In this document: positions 9,204 to 18,525 of the stretch, piece after piece
Layout of the letters: each line of letters starts with the position of its first letter
Numbering within the stretch: position 1 is the first letter of the stretch
DNA from: Azonexus sp.
GTDB taxonomy: Bacteria > Pseudomonadota > Gammaproteobacteria > Burkholderiales > Rhodocyclaceae
DNA length: 64,000 bases
Direction: 5' to 3'
Assembly (NCBI RefSeq): GCF_030824335.1
Contig: NZ_JAVBXX010000010.1
Location: 62,001-126,000 of the forward strand
Position numbers and translations under genes: made by a program
Notes under the pieces: generated by a model
Databases searched by the model: none
Told to the model about the DNA's origin: nothing
What the model saw: only the letters and a program-made list of their open reading frames with translations

Positions 9204-10535
9204 TCAGCCCAGGCGGGCCATCCGTGCTTTCGGCCCCGGCGGGTGCTTGGTGAAGAACTGGCGGATACCACGCATCATGGCGTCGGCCAACTGATCCTGA
9301 TAGGCCTCGTCCTTCAGACGCAATTCCTCTTCCGGATTGGAAATGAAGGCAGTCTCGATCAAGGCCGAAGGGATATCCGGTGCTTTCAGCACGGCGAACC
9401 CAGCCTGTTCAACGTTGGCCTTGTGCAAACGATTGATCGTCCCAAGCTCACCCAACAAATACTTACCCAGTTTCAGGCTGTCGTTGATCGTTGCAGTCTG
9501 CGATAGGTCAAGCAGCGTACGCGCCAGAAACATATCCTTGGTAGCGCTGATATTCACCCCGCCGATCAAGTCGGCATCATTCTCTTTCTGGGCCAGCAAA
9601 CGGGCCTGCGTGCTACTCGCCCCTTTTTCCGACAAGACGAACACCGACGAGCCACGCGCATCCGGCTTGATCCACGCATCGGCGTGGATCGACAGGAACA
9701 AGTCGGCCTGGATACGCCGGGCTTTCTGGACGCGTACATTCAGCGGTACGAAGAAATCGCCATCGCGGGTCATCACGGCCCGCATGTTCGGCTCGGCATC
9801 AATCCGTGCCTTCAGGCGGCGTGCCACACCCAGCGTGACATCCTTCTCGTAAGTCCCGCGTTTGCCGACAGCGCCAGGATCTTCGCCGCCATGACCGGCA
9901 TCGAGCATGATGGTCACCAGGCGATCGACAATCGCCTTGCCCGGACGCCGGGCAATTTGTTGTTCCTGGGGCTGAGAGTGTGGCTGGGGCTGCGGTTTCT
10001 TTTCGCTTGCCGCCGCTTCCGGTTCGGTTTTCAGCGGCTCGACTGCATCCTGACGACCTTCAAGCAGCGCCATCAGCGGATCGACCGGATTTTGCGGATA
10101 AACGTCCAGCACCAGTCGATGTCCGTATTCCGCCACCGGGGCCAGCGAAAACACCTGGGGTACGACACGGGTCTTCAGTTCCATGACCAGACGCACAACT
10201 CCCGGCTTGAAGCGACCGGCACGGACGAGTTTGATATAGGGATCGTTATCGGCCACCTTGCCGGCCAGACTGTCGAGTACGCCGTTGAATTCGACGCCTT
10301 CGATATCGACCACCAGCCGATCCGGATTTTCCACCGTGAAATGTTTGAATTTCAGGGGGATGTTGTGCTCCAGCGTCACCCGGGTGTAATCCTCGGCCGG
10401 CCAGATACGGACCGCCAGAATAGCCGGTGCGCTGGCCGCCAGACCCGCCAGCGGCGTGACCGAGAGAACTAGGGTCGACCCGGCGTAGCGCAGGAAATGC
10501 CGGCGCCGATGGTCGAGGTGAGTGTCTTTATGCAT
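9204..10535 (-). CDS. amiC: N-acetylmuramoyl-L-alanine amidase with AMIN domain
   Basis: A 443-residue cell-separation amidase that cuts peptide stems from peptidoglycan. The N-terminus has a twin-arginine-like signal (DHRRRHFLRYAG plus a hydrophobic stretch), followed by an AMIN domain (about 40-150), a Pro/Gln-rich linker (about 165-200), and an Amidase_3 domain. Zinc ligands are visible in DAGHGGEDPG (His near 215), the E of TYEKDV, and SIHAD (His near 284). The first 67 bases overlap the end of tsaE in another frame. In many Proteobacteria tsaE and amiC/amiB are adjacent, so the pairing is expected, but an overlap this long is not. Confidence 0.95.
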   Translation of the reverse strand: MHKDTHLDHRRRHFLRYAGSTLVLSVTPLAGLAASAPAILAVRIWPAEDYTRVTLEHNIPLKFKHFTVENPDRLVVDIEGVEFNGVLDSLAGKVADNDPYIKLVRAGRFKPGVVRLVMELKTRVVPQVFSLAPVAEYGHRLVLDVYPQNPVDPLMALLEGRQDAVEPLKTEPEAAASEKKPQPQPHSQPQEQQIARRPGKAIVDRLVTIMLDAGHGGEDPGAVGKRGTYEKDVTLGVARRLKARIDAEPNMRAVMTRDGDFFVPLNVRVQKARRIQADLFLSIHADAWIKPDARGSSVFVLSEKGASSTQARLLAQKENDADLIGGVNISATKDMFLARTLLDLSQTATINDSLKLGKYLLGELGTINRLHKANVEQAGFAVLKAPDIPSALIETAFISNPEEELRLKDEAYQDQLADAMMRGIRQFFTKHPPGPKARMARLG

Positions 10536-10984
10536 GACGCCCCCCTTTCAGAAGAAGCCAGGAGTTCCGCGACACGTGCGGCGCCTGAGTGCTGCAAGTG
10601 CACACGGAGATCCGGCAAAGGGACGCAGCCAGCCGCCTTCTCCGGCCACTCGACCAGACAGACGGACGCATCGTTGAAGTATTCGCCAAACCCCGCATCG
10701 AGGAACTCCTCTGGTGACTCGAAGCGATAAAAATCAAAGTGATACAAGTATAAACTCGAAACTACGTAAACTTCAACCAAAGCATAGGTCGGACTTTTCA
10801 CCGGACCGTTGTGACCGAGTGCGCGAATCAGTGCCCGTGCCAGCGTCGTCTTGCCGGCGCCGAGATCGCCGTCGAGAAAAATCACCAACCCCGGCTGCAG
10901 GGCAGTTGCCAGTTTTTCGCCCAGGCGCTGGGTAGCGGCCTCATCGGGCAAATCAAAAACAGCGGTAACATCCGGGCTATGCAT
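10469..10984 (-). CDS. tsaE: tRNA threonylcarbamoyladenosine biosynthesis protein TsaE (YjeE)
   Basis: A 171-residue P-loop ATPase that helps TsaD/TsaB make the t6A37 base of ANN-decoding tRNAs. The Walker A motif GDLGAGKTT is at 39-47; SPTYALVEVY and HFDFYRFESPEEF are the other family landmarks. The ATG at 10984 has a GGAG sequence about 10 bases upstream. The protein is a little longer than usual (about 150-160) because its tail runs 67 bases into amiC. The start lies inside ATGCAT, which also contains a possible queG start on the other strand. Confidence 0.94.
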   Translation of the reverse strand: MHSPDVTAVFDLPDEAATQRLGEKLATALQPGLVIFLDGDLGAGKTTLARALIRALGHNGPVKSPTYALVEVYVVSSLYLYHFDFYRFESPEEFLDAGFGEYFNDASVCLVEWPEKAAGCVPLPDLRVHLQHSGAARVAELLASSERGASCIKTLTSTIGAGISCATPGRP

Positions 10985-10999
10985 GATGATGACTCCACG

Positions 11000-12028
11000 A
11001 TGAACGGTGCGGCACTCAAGGCGAGCATCCGCGAGATTGGCCGCACACTGGGCTTTGCCGAAATCGGCGTCGCCCGCGCCGAACCGGGCGCTGCCGTCGC
11101 CGGCCTGCGTGCATGGCTGGCCGAGGGCATGCACGGGGAGATGGATTATATGGCGCGCCACGCCGAACTGCGCGCCCAACCGCAGCAACTCCAGCCGGGC
11201 ACCATCACCGTCATCTCTGCTGCGGTCGACTACCTGCCACACGACAAAACCGACGATACGCCAGCGCAAGCTGCGATTTCCCGCTATGCCCAGGGACGCG
11301 ATTACCACAAGATCGTGCGCACCCGGCTGCAGAAACTGGCCGATGCAATCAGCGAACTGGCCGGGCCTTTCGGCTACCGCGTTTTTTCCGATTCGGCCCC
11401 GGTCATGGAAGTCGAGTTCGCCAGCCAGGCCGGCCTGGGCTGGCGCGGCAAACATACGCTACTGCTGTCGAAGCAAGGTTCCTGGCGCTTTCTCGGCGAA
11501 ATTTACTGCGACCTGCCGCTGCCGCCCGATACGCCAAGCGAGCCGCATTGCGGCACCTGTACCGCCTGCATAACCGCCTGCCCGACCGCCGCCATCGTCG
11601 CGCCATACAAGGTCGATGCAAGGCGCTGCATTTCCTACCTGACCATCGAACTGGCCGGCGCCATCCCTGAGGAGTTCCGGCCACTAATCGGCAACCGGAT
11701 ATACGGCTGCGACGACTGCCAGTTGTGCTGCCCGTGGAACCGCTTTGCCCGTATCGGCGACCCGGCATTTGCACCGCGCCAGGGACTGGACTCAGCCAGT
11801 CTGGTCGAATTGTTTGCATGGAGCGAACAGCAGTTCAATGACCGACTGGCCGGCAGCCCGATCCGGCGCATCGGTCACGAACGCTGGCTGAGAAATATCG
11901 CCGTCGCGCTAGGCAACGGCCCGACCACGACAGAATCGCGAGCCGCACTGGAAAACCGGGCCGGCGATTCATCCCCGCTGGTCCGCGAACATGTGGCCTG
12001 GGCGCTGGCTACCCATCGGGCAGAATGA
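11000..12028 (+). CDS. queG: Epoxyqueuosine reductase
   Basis: A 342-residue enzyme for the last step of queuosine synthesis in tRNA, using cobalamin and two 4Fe-4S clusters. Cysteine motifs are CGTCTACITACP (from residue 184) and CDDCQLCCPW (from 237), with a HEAT-like C-terminal end. Two starts are possible: ATG at 11000 (MNGAALKASIRE, best family match) or ATG at 10979, which would share ATGCAT with the tsaE start. Neither has a strong Shine-Dalgarno sequence. Its promoter must lie inside tsaE. Confidence 0.94.
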   Translation: MNGAALKASIREIGRTLGFAEIGVARAEPGAAVAGLRAWLAEGMHGEMDYMARHAELRAQPQQLQPGTITVISAAVDYLPHDKTDDTPAQAAISRYAQGRDYHKIVRTRLQKLADAISELAGPFGYRVFSDSAPVMEVEFASQAGLGWRGKHTLLLSKQGSWRFLGEIYCDLPLPPDTPSEPHCGTCTACITACPTAAIVAPYKVDARRCISYLTIELAGAIPEEFRPLIGNRIYGCDDCQLCCPWNRFARIGDPAFAPRQGLDSASLVELFAWSEQQFNDRLAGSPIRRIGHERWLRNIAVALGNGPTTTESRAALENRAGDSSPLVREHVAWALATHRAE

Positions 12029-12070
12029 CCACGTACCATCGCTCGGAACTTTCGGATCAAGCTGCCGGAA

Positions 12071-12916
12071 TCAATAAGTAATCATCGGCCGCTGCGGATC
12101 GGCACACCACTCGCTCCACGAGCCGCCGTACAGACGCGATCCCGGCAGGCCGGCGATTTCCATGGCCAGAATGTTGTGGCAGGCCGAAACACCGGAACCG
12201 CAGTAATGCACTACCTGCTCGGCCGAATTACCGGCCAGCACGCCTTGCCACTCGGCCGACAAATCACGCGCCGGCTTGAAGCGGCCGTCGGCCTGCAGGT
12301 TGTCGCGAAAGAAACGGTTGGTCGCCCCGGGAATATGGCCACCGACCGGATCGATGGTTTCATTTTCGCCACGGAAACGATCTTCGGCCCGTCCGTCGAT
12401 CAGGCGCATGGCCGGCGATTTGAGCATTTTCCCGACAAAAAGCGCGTCGACCGCAAAAGAACGCTGAACAGGCGTGAAACTGCCAGTACGAACCATCGGC
12501 AGTTCATTTGACACATCCCCGCCTGCCTCGCACCAGGCTTGCCAGCCACCGTCGAGCACGGCCACCCGATCATGCCCCAACCAACGCAACAGCCACCACA
12601 AGCGGCCGGCAATCATGCCCTGCGCATCGTCGTAGACCACGACTTGAGTTGCTGGTTTATTGACACCGATTTCGACCAGCCGCCCGGCCAGACGCTGCGG
12701 ATCAGGCAACGGATGGCGGCCATTGCTACCGGTCAGCGGACCGGACAGATCGCGGTCGCAATGCAGAAAATGCGCGCCGGGAATGTGCGCTTCGGCATAC
12801 GCGCGTTCGCCATAACCGACATCGGCCAGCTGGTGGCGGACATCGATCACCACACAGTCCGGATCGCCGAGATGCGCTTGCAACAAGCCGGCGTCAATGA
12901 GTGTCGTGAAATTCAA
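12071..12916 (-). CDS. Thiosulfate/3-mercaptopyruvate sulfurtransferase (two rhodanese domains)
   Basis: A 281-residue cytosolic protein with an inactive N-terminal rhodanese domain (VVIDVRHQLADVGYGERAY) and an active C-terminal one. The catalytic loop CGSGVSACHN (Cys near 239) is of the CGSGVTA type typical of mercaptopyruvate sulfurtransferases rather than plain thiosulfate rhodaneses. Its ATG overlaps the stop of the upstream SpoIIAA-like gene (ATGA), so the two are co-translated. The physiological sulfur donor cannot be told from sequence. Confidence 0.92.
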   Translation of the reverse strand: MNFTTLIDAGLLQAHLGDPDCVVIDVRHQLADVGYGERAYAEAHIPGAHFLHCDRDLSGPLTGSNGRHPLPDPQRLAGRLVEIGVNKPATQVVVYDDAQGMIAGRLWWLLRWLGHDRVAVLDGGWQAWCEAGGDVSNELPMVRTGSFTPVQRSFAVDALFVGKMLKSPAMRLIDGRAEDRFRGENETIDPVGGHIPGATNRFFRDNLQADGRFKPARDLSAEWQGVLAGNSAEQVVHYCGSGVSACHNILAMEIAGLPGSRLYGGSWSEWCADPQRPMITY

Positions 12917-13263
12917 GCCGCCGCCTCCAGCCAGCCTTTTGCCTCAAGCGCATCGTCGAAAACTTCGACATCGGCATTGACGAAAGTCTGCGAAACCCAG
13001 GCACTCCAAGTCACCCATTGGCTGTCGGTGACCACGGCAACCCGATTGAAATCGTTGGCGTGGGCACGGGAGAACTTCACTTCCTCCCAAGCCACATCGA
13101 GTGTCAGGCCAGCCATTTGCGACAAGTCGAAGAACAGGTTAACCGGCCCTTCAAACTTGACCTTGTAATTGACGACTTCCTCGAACTCCTTGTAATCCGC
13201 CAGCGTAAATTCACCGAAAACAGACACATTGACGCGATTGGGTTGGTGGTCGATGACAATCAT
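12913..13263 (-). CDS. SpoIIAA-like (STAS-fold) protein
   Basis: A 116-residue soluble protein. The alternating strand/helix pattern, the opening MIVIDHQPNRVNVSVFGEFT, the FFDLSQMAGLTLDVAWEEVK centre and the VEVFDDALEAKGWLEA end match the SpoIIAA-like family (PF11964), whose members have a STAS/CRAL-TRIO-type fold and mostly unknown roles. It lies immediately upstream of the sulfurtransferase with a 4-base overlap, suggesting a joint function. A good AGGAGAAAAG-type ribosome site precedes the ATG. Confidence 0.8.
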   Translation of the reverse strand: MIVIDHQPNRVNVSVFGEFTLADYKEFEEVVNYKVKFEGPVNLFFDLSQMAGLTLDVAWEEVKFSRAHANDFNRVAVVTDSQWVTWSAWVSQTFVNADVEVFDDALEAKGWLEAAA

Positions 13264-13293
13264 GACTTTTCTCCTTTGTTATTTATTGCCAGT

Positions 13294-14145
13294 TTAATCC
13301 TGCTCTACCGGGCTGGCACGCGAAAAGTGCGTGGCCACAATGCCCGACAGGATGATCAGCCCGATCGCCATCCAGGCCGATGCACTAAGCACCTCGCCCC
13401 AGAACAACATGCCGAACAGGCTGGAAAAAATCACCGTGCTGTAGGCCAGTGATGCCGACATCAAGGTTTTACCCCGCGTAAATGCACGAGTCATGGCGAG
13501 CTGGGCCAAGGTGGCAAAACCGCCGACGCCGAACAAAATCAGGCCGCTTTCGCGGTCGACCGGATGAATTTCACCAAAACCCAGCCAGAGCAGCGAACAG
13601 ACGGTAGCGACCAGGGAAAAATAGAAAACGGTCCGGGTTTCGGACTCGCCACGCGCCCCCAACTCCCGCACGCTGAAATAAGCCATGCCAGCCATCGCGC
13701 CGGAGCCGAGGCCGATCAAGCCGGGCAGCAATTGATCCGCCTGCAGGCTGGGCTTGAGCAACAGCGCGACGCCAGCCAGACCAATGCACAGCGCACCCAG
13801 CATGCCGATGCGCAAGCGCCAGCCAGCCAAAGCCAGGTACAAGGCAAGAAATATCGCCGAGGTGTAATTGAGCGTGACGGCAGTCGCCAGCGGCAACAGG
13901 GTAATTGCATAAAAATAAGCAAACAGGGCGGAAAAACCGACCACGCCGCGGGTGATCTGCCACTGCCAATGCGCGGTTTTCAGGCTGACGCCGCGCAGGC
14001 GTACCAGACCGAACATCAGAATCAAGGCAATGAAGCTGCGATAGAAGGTGATTTCAACCGCCGAGTGCGTCGCGGCAGCCAGCTTGACGCAGACGCCCAT
14101 GCAGGCAAAAAGAAAGCTGGCGGCGATCATCCACAAGGATTGCAT
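13294..14145 (-). CDS. EamA/DMT-family transporter
   Basis: A 283-residue inner-membrane protein with ten predicted membrane segments in two EamA repeats (about 1-135 and 145-275). The first repeat shows the usual Phe/Tyr-R-S-F motif (EITFYRSFIALILM). Family members export small metabolites such as amino acids, purines or sugars; the substrate cannot be inferred. I chose the ATG at 14145 because the hydrophobic N-terminus begins there; the frame upstream runs into the Rieske gene on the same strand. Confidence 0.88.
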   Translation of the reverse strand: MQSLWMIAASFLFACMGVCVKLAAATHSAVEITFYRSFIALILMFGLVRLRGVSLKTAHWQWQITRGVVGFSALFAYFYAITLLPLATAVTLNYTSAIFLALYLALAGWRLRIGMLGALCIGLAGVALLLKPSLQADQLLPGLIGLGSGAMAGMAYFSVRELGARGESETRTVFYFSLVATVCSLLWLGFGEIHPVDRESGLILFGVGGFATLAQLAMTRAFTRGKTLMSASLAYSTVIFSSLFGMLFWGEVLSASAWMAIGLIILSGIVATHFSRASPVEQD

Positions 14146-14198
14146 GCAGGGCTCAAGAAGGAAAAAACAAAGGGCGGCGGATTTTACCCCGACGCCCC

Positions 14199-14209
14199 GG
14201 TCGACCGCA
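14199..14209. repeat. Copy of the dispersed GCGGTCGAC word, intergenic
   Basis: GGTCGACCGCAGAAA, the reverse complement of TTTCTGCGGTCGACC, lies in the gap between the Rieske gene and the EamA gene. Confidence 0.6.
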
Positions 14210-14227
14210 GAAATTGGCCAAAAACGC

Positions 14228-15364
14228 TCAGCGCGCCTCAATATCCTTCTGCATGATCCGGCGGTAGAACTCGTGGAAGTGCTGCATGCCGTCTTCCATC
14301 GGGCTCTGGTACGGGCCGACCTCGTTCTTGCCTTCGGCCAGCAGCGCCTTGCGGCCGCGGTCCATGCGTTCGCCGATATCGTCGTCCTCAATCGCCGTTT
14401 CCATGTAGGCCGCGCGCTCGGCCTCAATGAATTCGCGCTCGAAATCGACAATCTCCTCGGGGTAGTAGAACTCGACGACATTCATCGTCTTGTCCGGCCC
14501 TTGCGGAATCAGCGTCGACACGACCAGCACGTGCGGATACCACTCAACCATGATGTTCGGGTAGTAGGTCAGCCAGATCGCGCCTTGCGGCGGCGTCTGC
14601 CCGCGATCACCGTAGTACTCGCGGACGACCTTCTGCCAGCGGTTGTAGGTGGCAGAGGAGGATTCCTTCATCAGCGAAGTGATGCCGACCTTCTGCACCG
14701 AGTACCAGTCGCCGAACTGCCAGGTCAGGTCGTCACAGGTGACGAAGTTGCCGAGGCCCGGGTGGTAAGGCACAACGTGGTAATCCTCCAGGTAGACCTC
14801 GATGAAGGTCTTCCAGTTGTAATTGCACTCGTGCATCTCGACATGGTCGAGCTTGTAGCCGGTGAAATCGAGATCACGCGCGACGTTCATGCCACCAAGG
14901 TCGCCATTGGCCGAGCGCGGGCCCTTGAAGAGCAGGCCGTTCCAGTTTTCCAGCTTGACCTTGTCGAGATTCAGACAGGGATTCTGCGGGAAGTGCGGCG
15001 CGCCGATCAGCTCACCCGACTGCTCGTAAGTCCACCGATGAATCGGGCAGACCACCGGCCCTTCGAGCTTGCCCGAACCCTGCAGCATGATCGCCTGGCG
15101 ATGCCGGCAGACGTTGGACATCTGCCAGATGCCGGCATTCTTGCCGACGCTGCCGCCGTTGAGCAGCATCTGGCCGTGATCCTTCCATTCCAGCGAACGG
15201 TAATCGCCCGCTTCCGGCACCATCAACTGGTGGCCTACATAGCCCGGACCGGCATCGAAGATGAGTTTCTTCTCCAGCGCATGAATCCGTTCATCGAAAT
15301 ACCAGTCCACAGGCAGTTGGGAAACTGCAGGTGCCAACCGGGACGACGTCGCCATGTCGGACAT
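14228..15364 (-). CDS. Rieske non-haem iron oxygenase, alpha subunit type
   Basis: A 378-residue protein. The Rieske 2Fe-2S motif is Cys86-Arg-His88, 17 residues, then Cys106-Pro-Ile-His109. The catalytic domain shows the mononuclear iron region EVYLEDYHVVPYHPGLGN with its two histidines. Family members hydroxylate or demethylate aromatic rings, carnitine, betaines or similar compounds using electrons from a separate reductase. No reductase, ferredoxin or beta subunit is encoded nearby, so it is an orphan. The ATG at 15364 follows GGAGG at 6 bases, which settles the start. The substrate is unknown. Confidence 0.9.
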   Translation of the reverse strand: MSDMATSSRLAPAVSQLPVDWYFDERIHALEKKLIFDAGPGYVGHQLMVPEAGDYRSLEWKDHGQMLLNGGSVGKNAGIWQMSNVCRHRQAIMLQGSGKLEGPVVCPIHRWTYEQSGELIGAPHFPQNPCLNLDKVKLENWNGLLFKGPRSANGDLGGMNVARDLDFTGYKLDHVEMHECNYNWKTFIEVYLEDYHVVPYHPGLGNFVTCDDLTWQFGDWYSVQKVGITSLMKESSSATYNRWQKVVREYYGDRGQTPPQGAIWLTYYPNIMVEWYPHVLVVSTLIPQGPDKTMNVVEFYYPEEIVDFEREFIEAERAAYMETAIEDDDIGERMDRGRKALLAEGKNEVGPYQSPMEDGMQHFHEFYRRIMQKDIEAR

Positions 15365-15467
15365 TCCAAGCCTCCAGCGGGGGTTAAAAGACCGGGGATT
15401 TTACCCTCAATTTGACCGAAAGACCCCTGATGGAGTATTTTCACGCGTTTCCCCGACCCCGCCTGCC

Positions 15468-15734
15468 ATGGATCCGACGCCAATTGCCGACATGAAATTC
15501 GAGACAGCCTTGGCCGAACTTGAGGCCATTGTTGGCGGCATGGAAAATGGCCAGCTGGAACTAGAGGCATCAATCGCGGCCTACCAGCGCGGTACGGCGC
15601 TGATGCAGCACTGCCAGATGCAGCTCGACAAGGCCGAGGAGCAGATTCGCATCCTCGAAAACGGCGAATTCAAATACGTGGACCGTGCCCTGCAAGAAGC
15701 CCCGCCGATGGGCAAACCTCAGGAGAGTCAGTGA
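15468..15734 (+). CDS. xseB: Exodeoxyribonuclease VII small subunit
   Basis: An 88-residue helical protein (E. coli 80), with the core FETALAELEAIVGGMENGQL and LEASIAAYQRG that defines XseB. It joins XseA to degrade single-stranded DNA from both ends. The ATG at 15468 fits the family start; the frame is open further upstream but that part has no family resemblance. It overlaps ispA by GTGA and so opens the xseB-ispA-dxs-folE2 operon. Its partner xseA is 41 kb away at 56.4 kb. Confidence 0.95.
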   Translation: MDPTPIADMKFETALAELEAIVGGMENGQLELEASIAAYQRGTALMQHCQMQLDKAEEQIRILENGEFKYVDRALQEAPPMGKPQESQ

Positions 15735-16621
15735 GCATTCCCTTTGCCGATTGGATGGCCGCCACGCAAGCTCGCGTCGAAGCCGCCCTCGCCCGCCATC
15801 TACCGGGCAGTGACTGCATTCCCCACCGCCTGCACGATGCAATGCGCTACGCCACGCTGGGCGGCGGCAAGCGCGTCCGTCCGCTGCTCGCCTTCGCCGC
15901 TGGCGAACTGACCGGCGCCAACGCCGAACAACTGGATACGGTCGCCTGCGCGGTCGAACTGATCCACGCTTACTCGCTGGTACACGACGACCTGCCTTGC
16001 ATGGACGACGACGTGCTGCGGCGCGGTCGACCGACCTGTCACGTCGAATACGACGAACCGACTGCATTATTGGTCGGCGACAGCCTGCAGACGCTGGCCT
16101 TCGAACTGCTTGCTGGCCAGCCGCTGGGTGACCCCAGACAACAACTCGAAATGATCACCTTGCTCGCCCACGCCAGCGGTTCGCGCGGCATGGCCGGCGG
16201 TCAGGCCATCGACCTGGCGTCAGTTGGCAAACCACTCGAACAGCTCGAGCTGGAACTGATGCACGCGCTGAAAACCGGCGCACTGATTCGGGCTGCCGTA
16301 TTGCTTGGCGCACTGGCTGGCTCCCCGCTGTCTGCCGAGGAAAGAAGCGGCCTTGACCGTTTCGCCAAGCGCGCCGGTCTGCTTTTTCAAGTAGTCGACG
16401 ACATTCTCGACTGCACCGCCAGCACGGCAACCCTCGGCAAGACGGCCGGCAAGGACGAAGCCGCCGACAAACCGACCTATGTGGCGCTGCTCGGCCTCGA
16501 GGCAGCCCGCGAATACGCCGAAGAATTGCGAACCGATGCCCTCGCGGCGCTGTCCATCTTCGGCCAACGCGCCGGGCGACTGACCCAACTGGCCGATTTC
16601 ATTTGTCACCGGCAATTCTGA
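15731..16621 (+). CDS. ispA: (2E,6E)-farnesyl diphosphate synthase
   Basis: A 296-residue prenyltransferase joining IPP to DMAPP and GPP. Both aspartate-rich motifs are present: DDLPCMDDD (86-94) and DDILD (near 223-227), with GGKRVRP at 45-51. It starts with GTG, sharing GTGA with the xseB stop and preceded by AGGAG. The xseB-ispA-dxs order is conserved in Proteobacteria and places isoprenoid chain building next to its precursor supply. Confidence 0.97.
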   Translation: MSIPFADWMAATQARVEAALARHLPGSDCIPHRLHDAMRYATLGGGKRVRPLLAFAAGELTGANAEQLDTVACAVELIHAYSLVHDDLPCMDDDVLRRGRPTCHVEYDEPTALLVGDSLQTLAFELLAGQPLGDPRQQLEMITLLAHASGSRGMAGGQAIDLASVGKPLEQLELELMHALKTGALIRAAVLLGALAGSPLSAEERSGLDRFAKRAGLLFQVVDDILDCTASTATLGKTAGKDEAADKPTYVALLGLEAAREYAEELRTDALAALSIFGQRAGRLTQLADFICHRQF

Positions 16622-16623
16622 AA

Positions 16624-18525
16624 ATGAACGCAGTGAAAATGAATGCAGCAAATCCACTCGACCTGCTGGAAAGCATCAACAGCCCCGCTGACTTGCGCGC
16701 CCTGGAACGCAAACAACTGGCCCAACTGGCCAGCGAACTGCGCAGCTTCCTGATTAACTCTGTCTCGCAGACGGGCGGCCACCTGTCGTCCAATCTGGGC
16801 ACCGTCGAACTGACCATCGCGCTGCATTACGTGTTCAACACCCCGGAAGACCGGCTGGTCTGGGACGTTGGCCACCAATGCTATCCGCACAAGGTACTGA
16901 CCGGGCGGCGTGAAGGCATGGACCGCTTGCGCATGCGCGGTGGCATCGCCGGTTTTCCCAAGCGTTGCGAAAGCGAATACGACACCTTTGGCGTCGGCCA
17001 TTCATCGACCTCGATCTCGGCCGCGCTGGGCATGGCCCTGGCTGCCAAGCACAAGGGCGAGGCACGCAAGGCGATTGCGGTGATCGGCGACGGCGCGATG
17101 TCGGCCGGCATGGCTTTCGAAGCCCTGAACAATGCCGGCGTCGCCGATGCCGACATGCTGGTCATCCTGAACGACAACGAGATGTCGATCTCGCCGCCGG
17201 TCGGCGCGCTGAACAACATCCTGACCCGATTGATGTCGGGCAAGACCTTCAACGTGGCCCGCGAAGCCGGCCGGCACATGCTCGGTTTTGCCCCGCCACT
17301 GCTTGAGCTGGCCCGCCGTGCCGAAGAGCACGTCAAGGGCATGATCGCCCCCGGCACCCTGTTCGAGGAATTCGGCTTTCACTATTACGGCCCGATCGAC
17401 GGACACAATCTCGACGCCCTGATCCCGACCCTGGAAAACCTGCGCGGCCTGAAAGGCCCGAAGTTTCTCCACGTCATTACCAAGAAGGGCCAGGGTTACA
17501 AGCTGGCCGAAGCCGACCCCATTCTTTACCACGGCGTCGCTAAATTCGCCCCCGGTGAAGGCATCCTGGCAGCCAAGGGGCCGGGCAAGCTGACTTACAC
17601 GCAGGTCTTTGGCGACTGGCTATGCGACATGGCCAAAGCGGATGATCGGCTGATCGGGATTACCCCGGCCATGCGCGAAGGCTCCGGCATGGTCCGCTTT
17701 GCCAACGAACACGCCGACCGCTACTACGATGTCGGCATCGCCGAACAACACGCCGTGACCTTTGCCGCGGGCCTTGCCTGCGAAGGCCTGAAGCCGGTGG
17801 TCGCGATCTACTCGACCTTCCTGCAGCGCGCCTACGATCAGCTGATCCACGACGTCGCGCTGCAGAATTTACCGGTGATTTTTGCGGTCGACCGCGGCGG
17901 TCTGGTCGGCGCCGACGGTCCGACGCATCACGGCACCTTTGACCTGTCGTTTACCGCCTGCATCCCGAACATGGTGGTCATGGCACCGGCCGACGAAGCC
18001 GAATGCCGGCGCATGCTGTCCACCGCTTACAGCCTGGATGGTCCAAGCATGGTGCGCTACCCGCGCGGCGGCGGCAACGGTGTAATCCCGAATACGCAAC
18101 TCGATACCCTGCCGGTCGGCAAGGCAGAAATCCGCCGGCGTGGGCAGGGCGTCGCACTGCTGGCTTTCGGCAGTCTGGTCGCAGCCGCCGAGGCGGCCGG
18201 CAATGAACTGGATGCAAGCGTCGTCAACATGCGCTTCATCAAACCGCTGGATGTCGACCTGATAATTGAACTTGCCGGGAACCATTCCCTGCTGGTCAGC
18301 ATCGAAGAGAATGCCGTGATTGGCGGTGCCGGCTCGGAAATCGAGCGGGTGCTGGCCGAACGCGGGTTGAACGTGGCCGTGCTGCGTCTCGGCCTGCCGG
18401 ATCGCTTTGTCGATCACGGAGAACAGGGGCAGCTCCTCGCCGAGCTTGGCCTAGACAAGGATGGTATCGTGCGCAGCGTACGTGAACGCCTCGCTAACCA
18501 AATAACACGACAGAACAGCCAATGA
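16624..18525 (+). CDS. dxs: 1-deoxy-D-xylulose-5-phosphate synthase
   Basis: A thiamine-dependent enzyme of about 633 residues that opens the MEP pathway by joining pyruvate and glyceraldehyde 3-phosphate. The thiamine motif is [15 protein letters not shown] to NDN (from about residue 155); the catalytic Glu region is [16 protein letters not shown]; the C-terminal transketolase domain follows. Two starts are close together, ATG 16624 and ATG 16639, because the first 15 bases are nearly duplicated (AAAATGAACGCAG and AAAATGAATGCAG). It begins 2 bases after the ispA stop and shares ATGA with folE2. Confidence 0.97.
   Translation: MNAVKMNAANPLDLLESINSPADLRALERKQLAQLASELRSFLINSVSQTGGHLSSNLGTVELTIALHYVFNTPEDRLVWDVGHQCYPHKVLTGRREGMDRLRMRGGIAGFPKRCESEYDTFGVGHSSTSISAALGMALAAKHKGEARKAIAVIGDGAMSAGMAFEALNNAGVADADMLVILNDNEMSISPPVGALNNILTRLMSGKTFNVAREAGRHMLGFAPPLLELARRAEEHVKGMIAPGTLFEEFGFHYYGPIDGHNLDALIPTLENLRGLKGPKFLHVITKKGQGYKLAEADPILYHGVAKFAPGEGILAAKGPGKLTYTQVFGDWLCDMAKADDRLIGITPAMREGSGMVRFANEHADRYYDVGIAEQHAVTFAAGLACEGLKPVVAIYSTFLQRAYDQLIHDVALQNLPVIFAVDRGGLVGADGPTHHGTFDLSFTACIPNMVVMAPADEAECRRMLSTAYSLDGPSMVRYPRGGGNGVIPNTQLDTLPVGKAEIRRRGQGVALLAFGSLVAAAEAAGNELDASVVNMRFIKPLDVDLIIELAGNHSLLVSIEENAVIGGAGSEIERVLAERGLNVAVLRLGLPDRFVDHGEQGQLLAELGLDKDGIVRSVRERLANQITRQNSQ
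17884..17895. repeat. Full 12-base palindrome GCGGTCGACCGC inside dxs
   Basis: This copy codes for the A-V-D-R part of the dxs protein, so the word is tolerated or used within a conserved coding sequence. One of three complete palindromic copies in the window. Confidence 0.6.
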
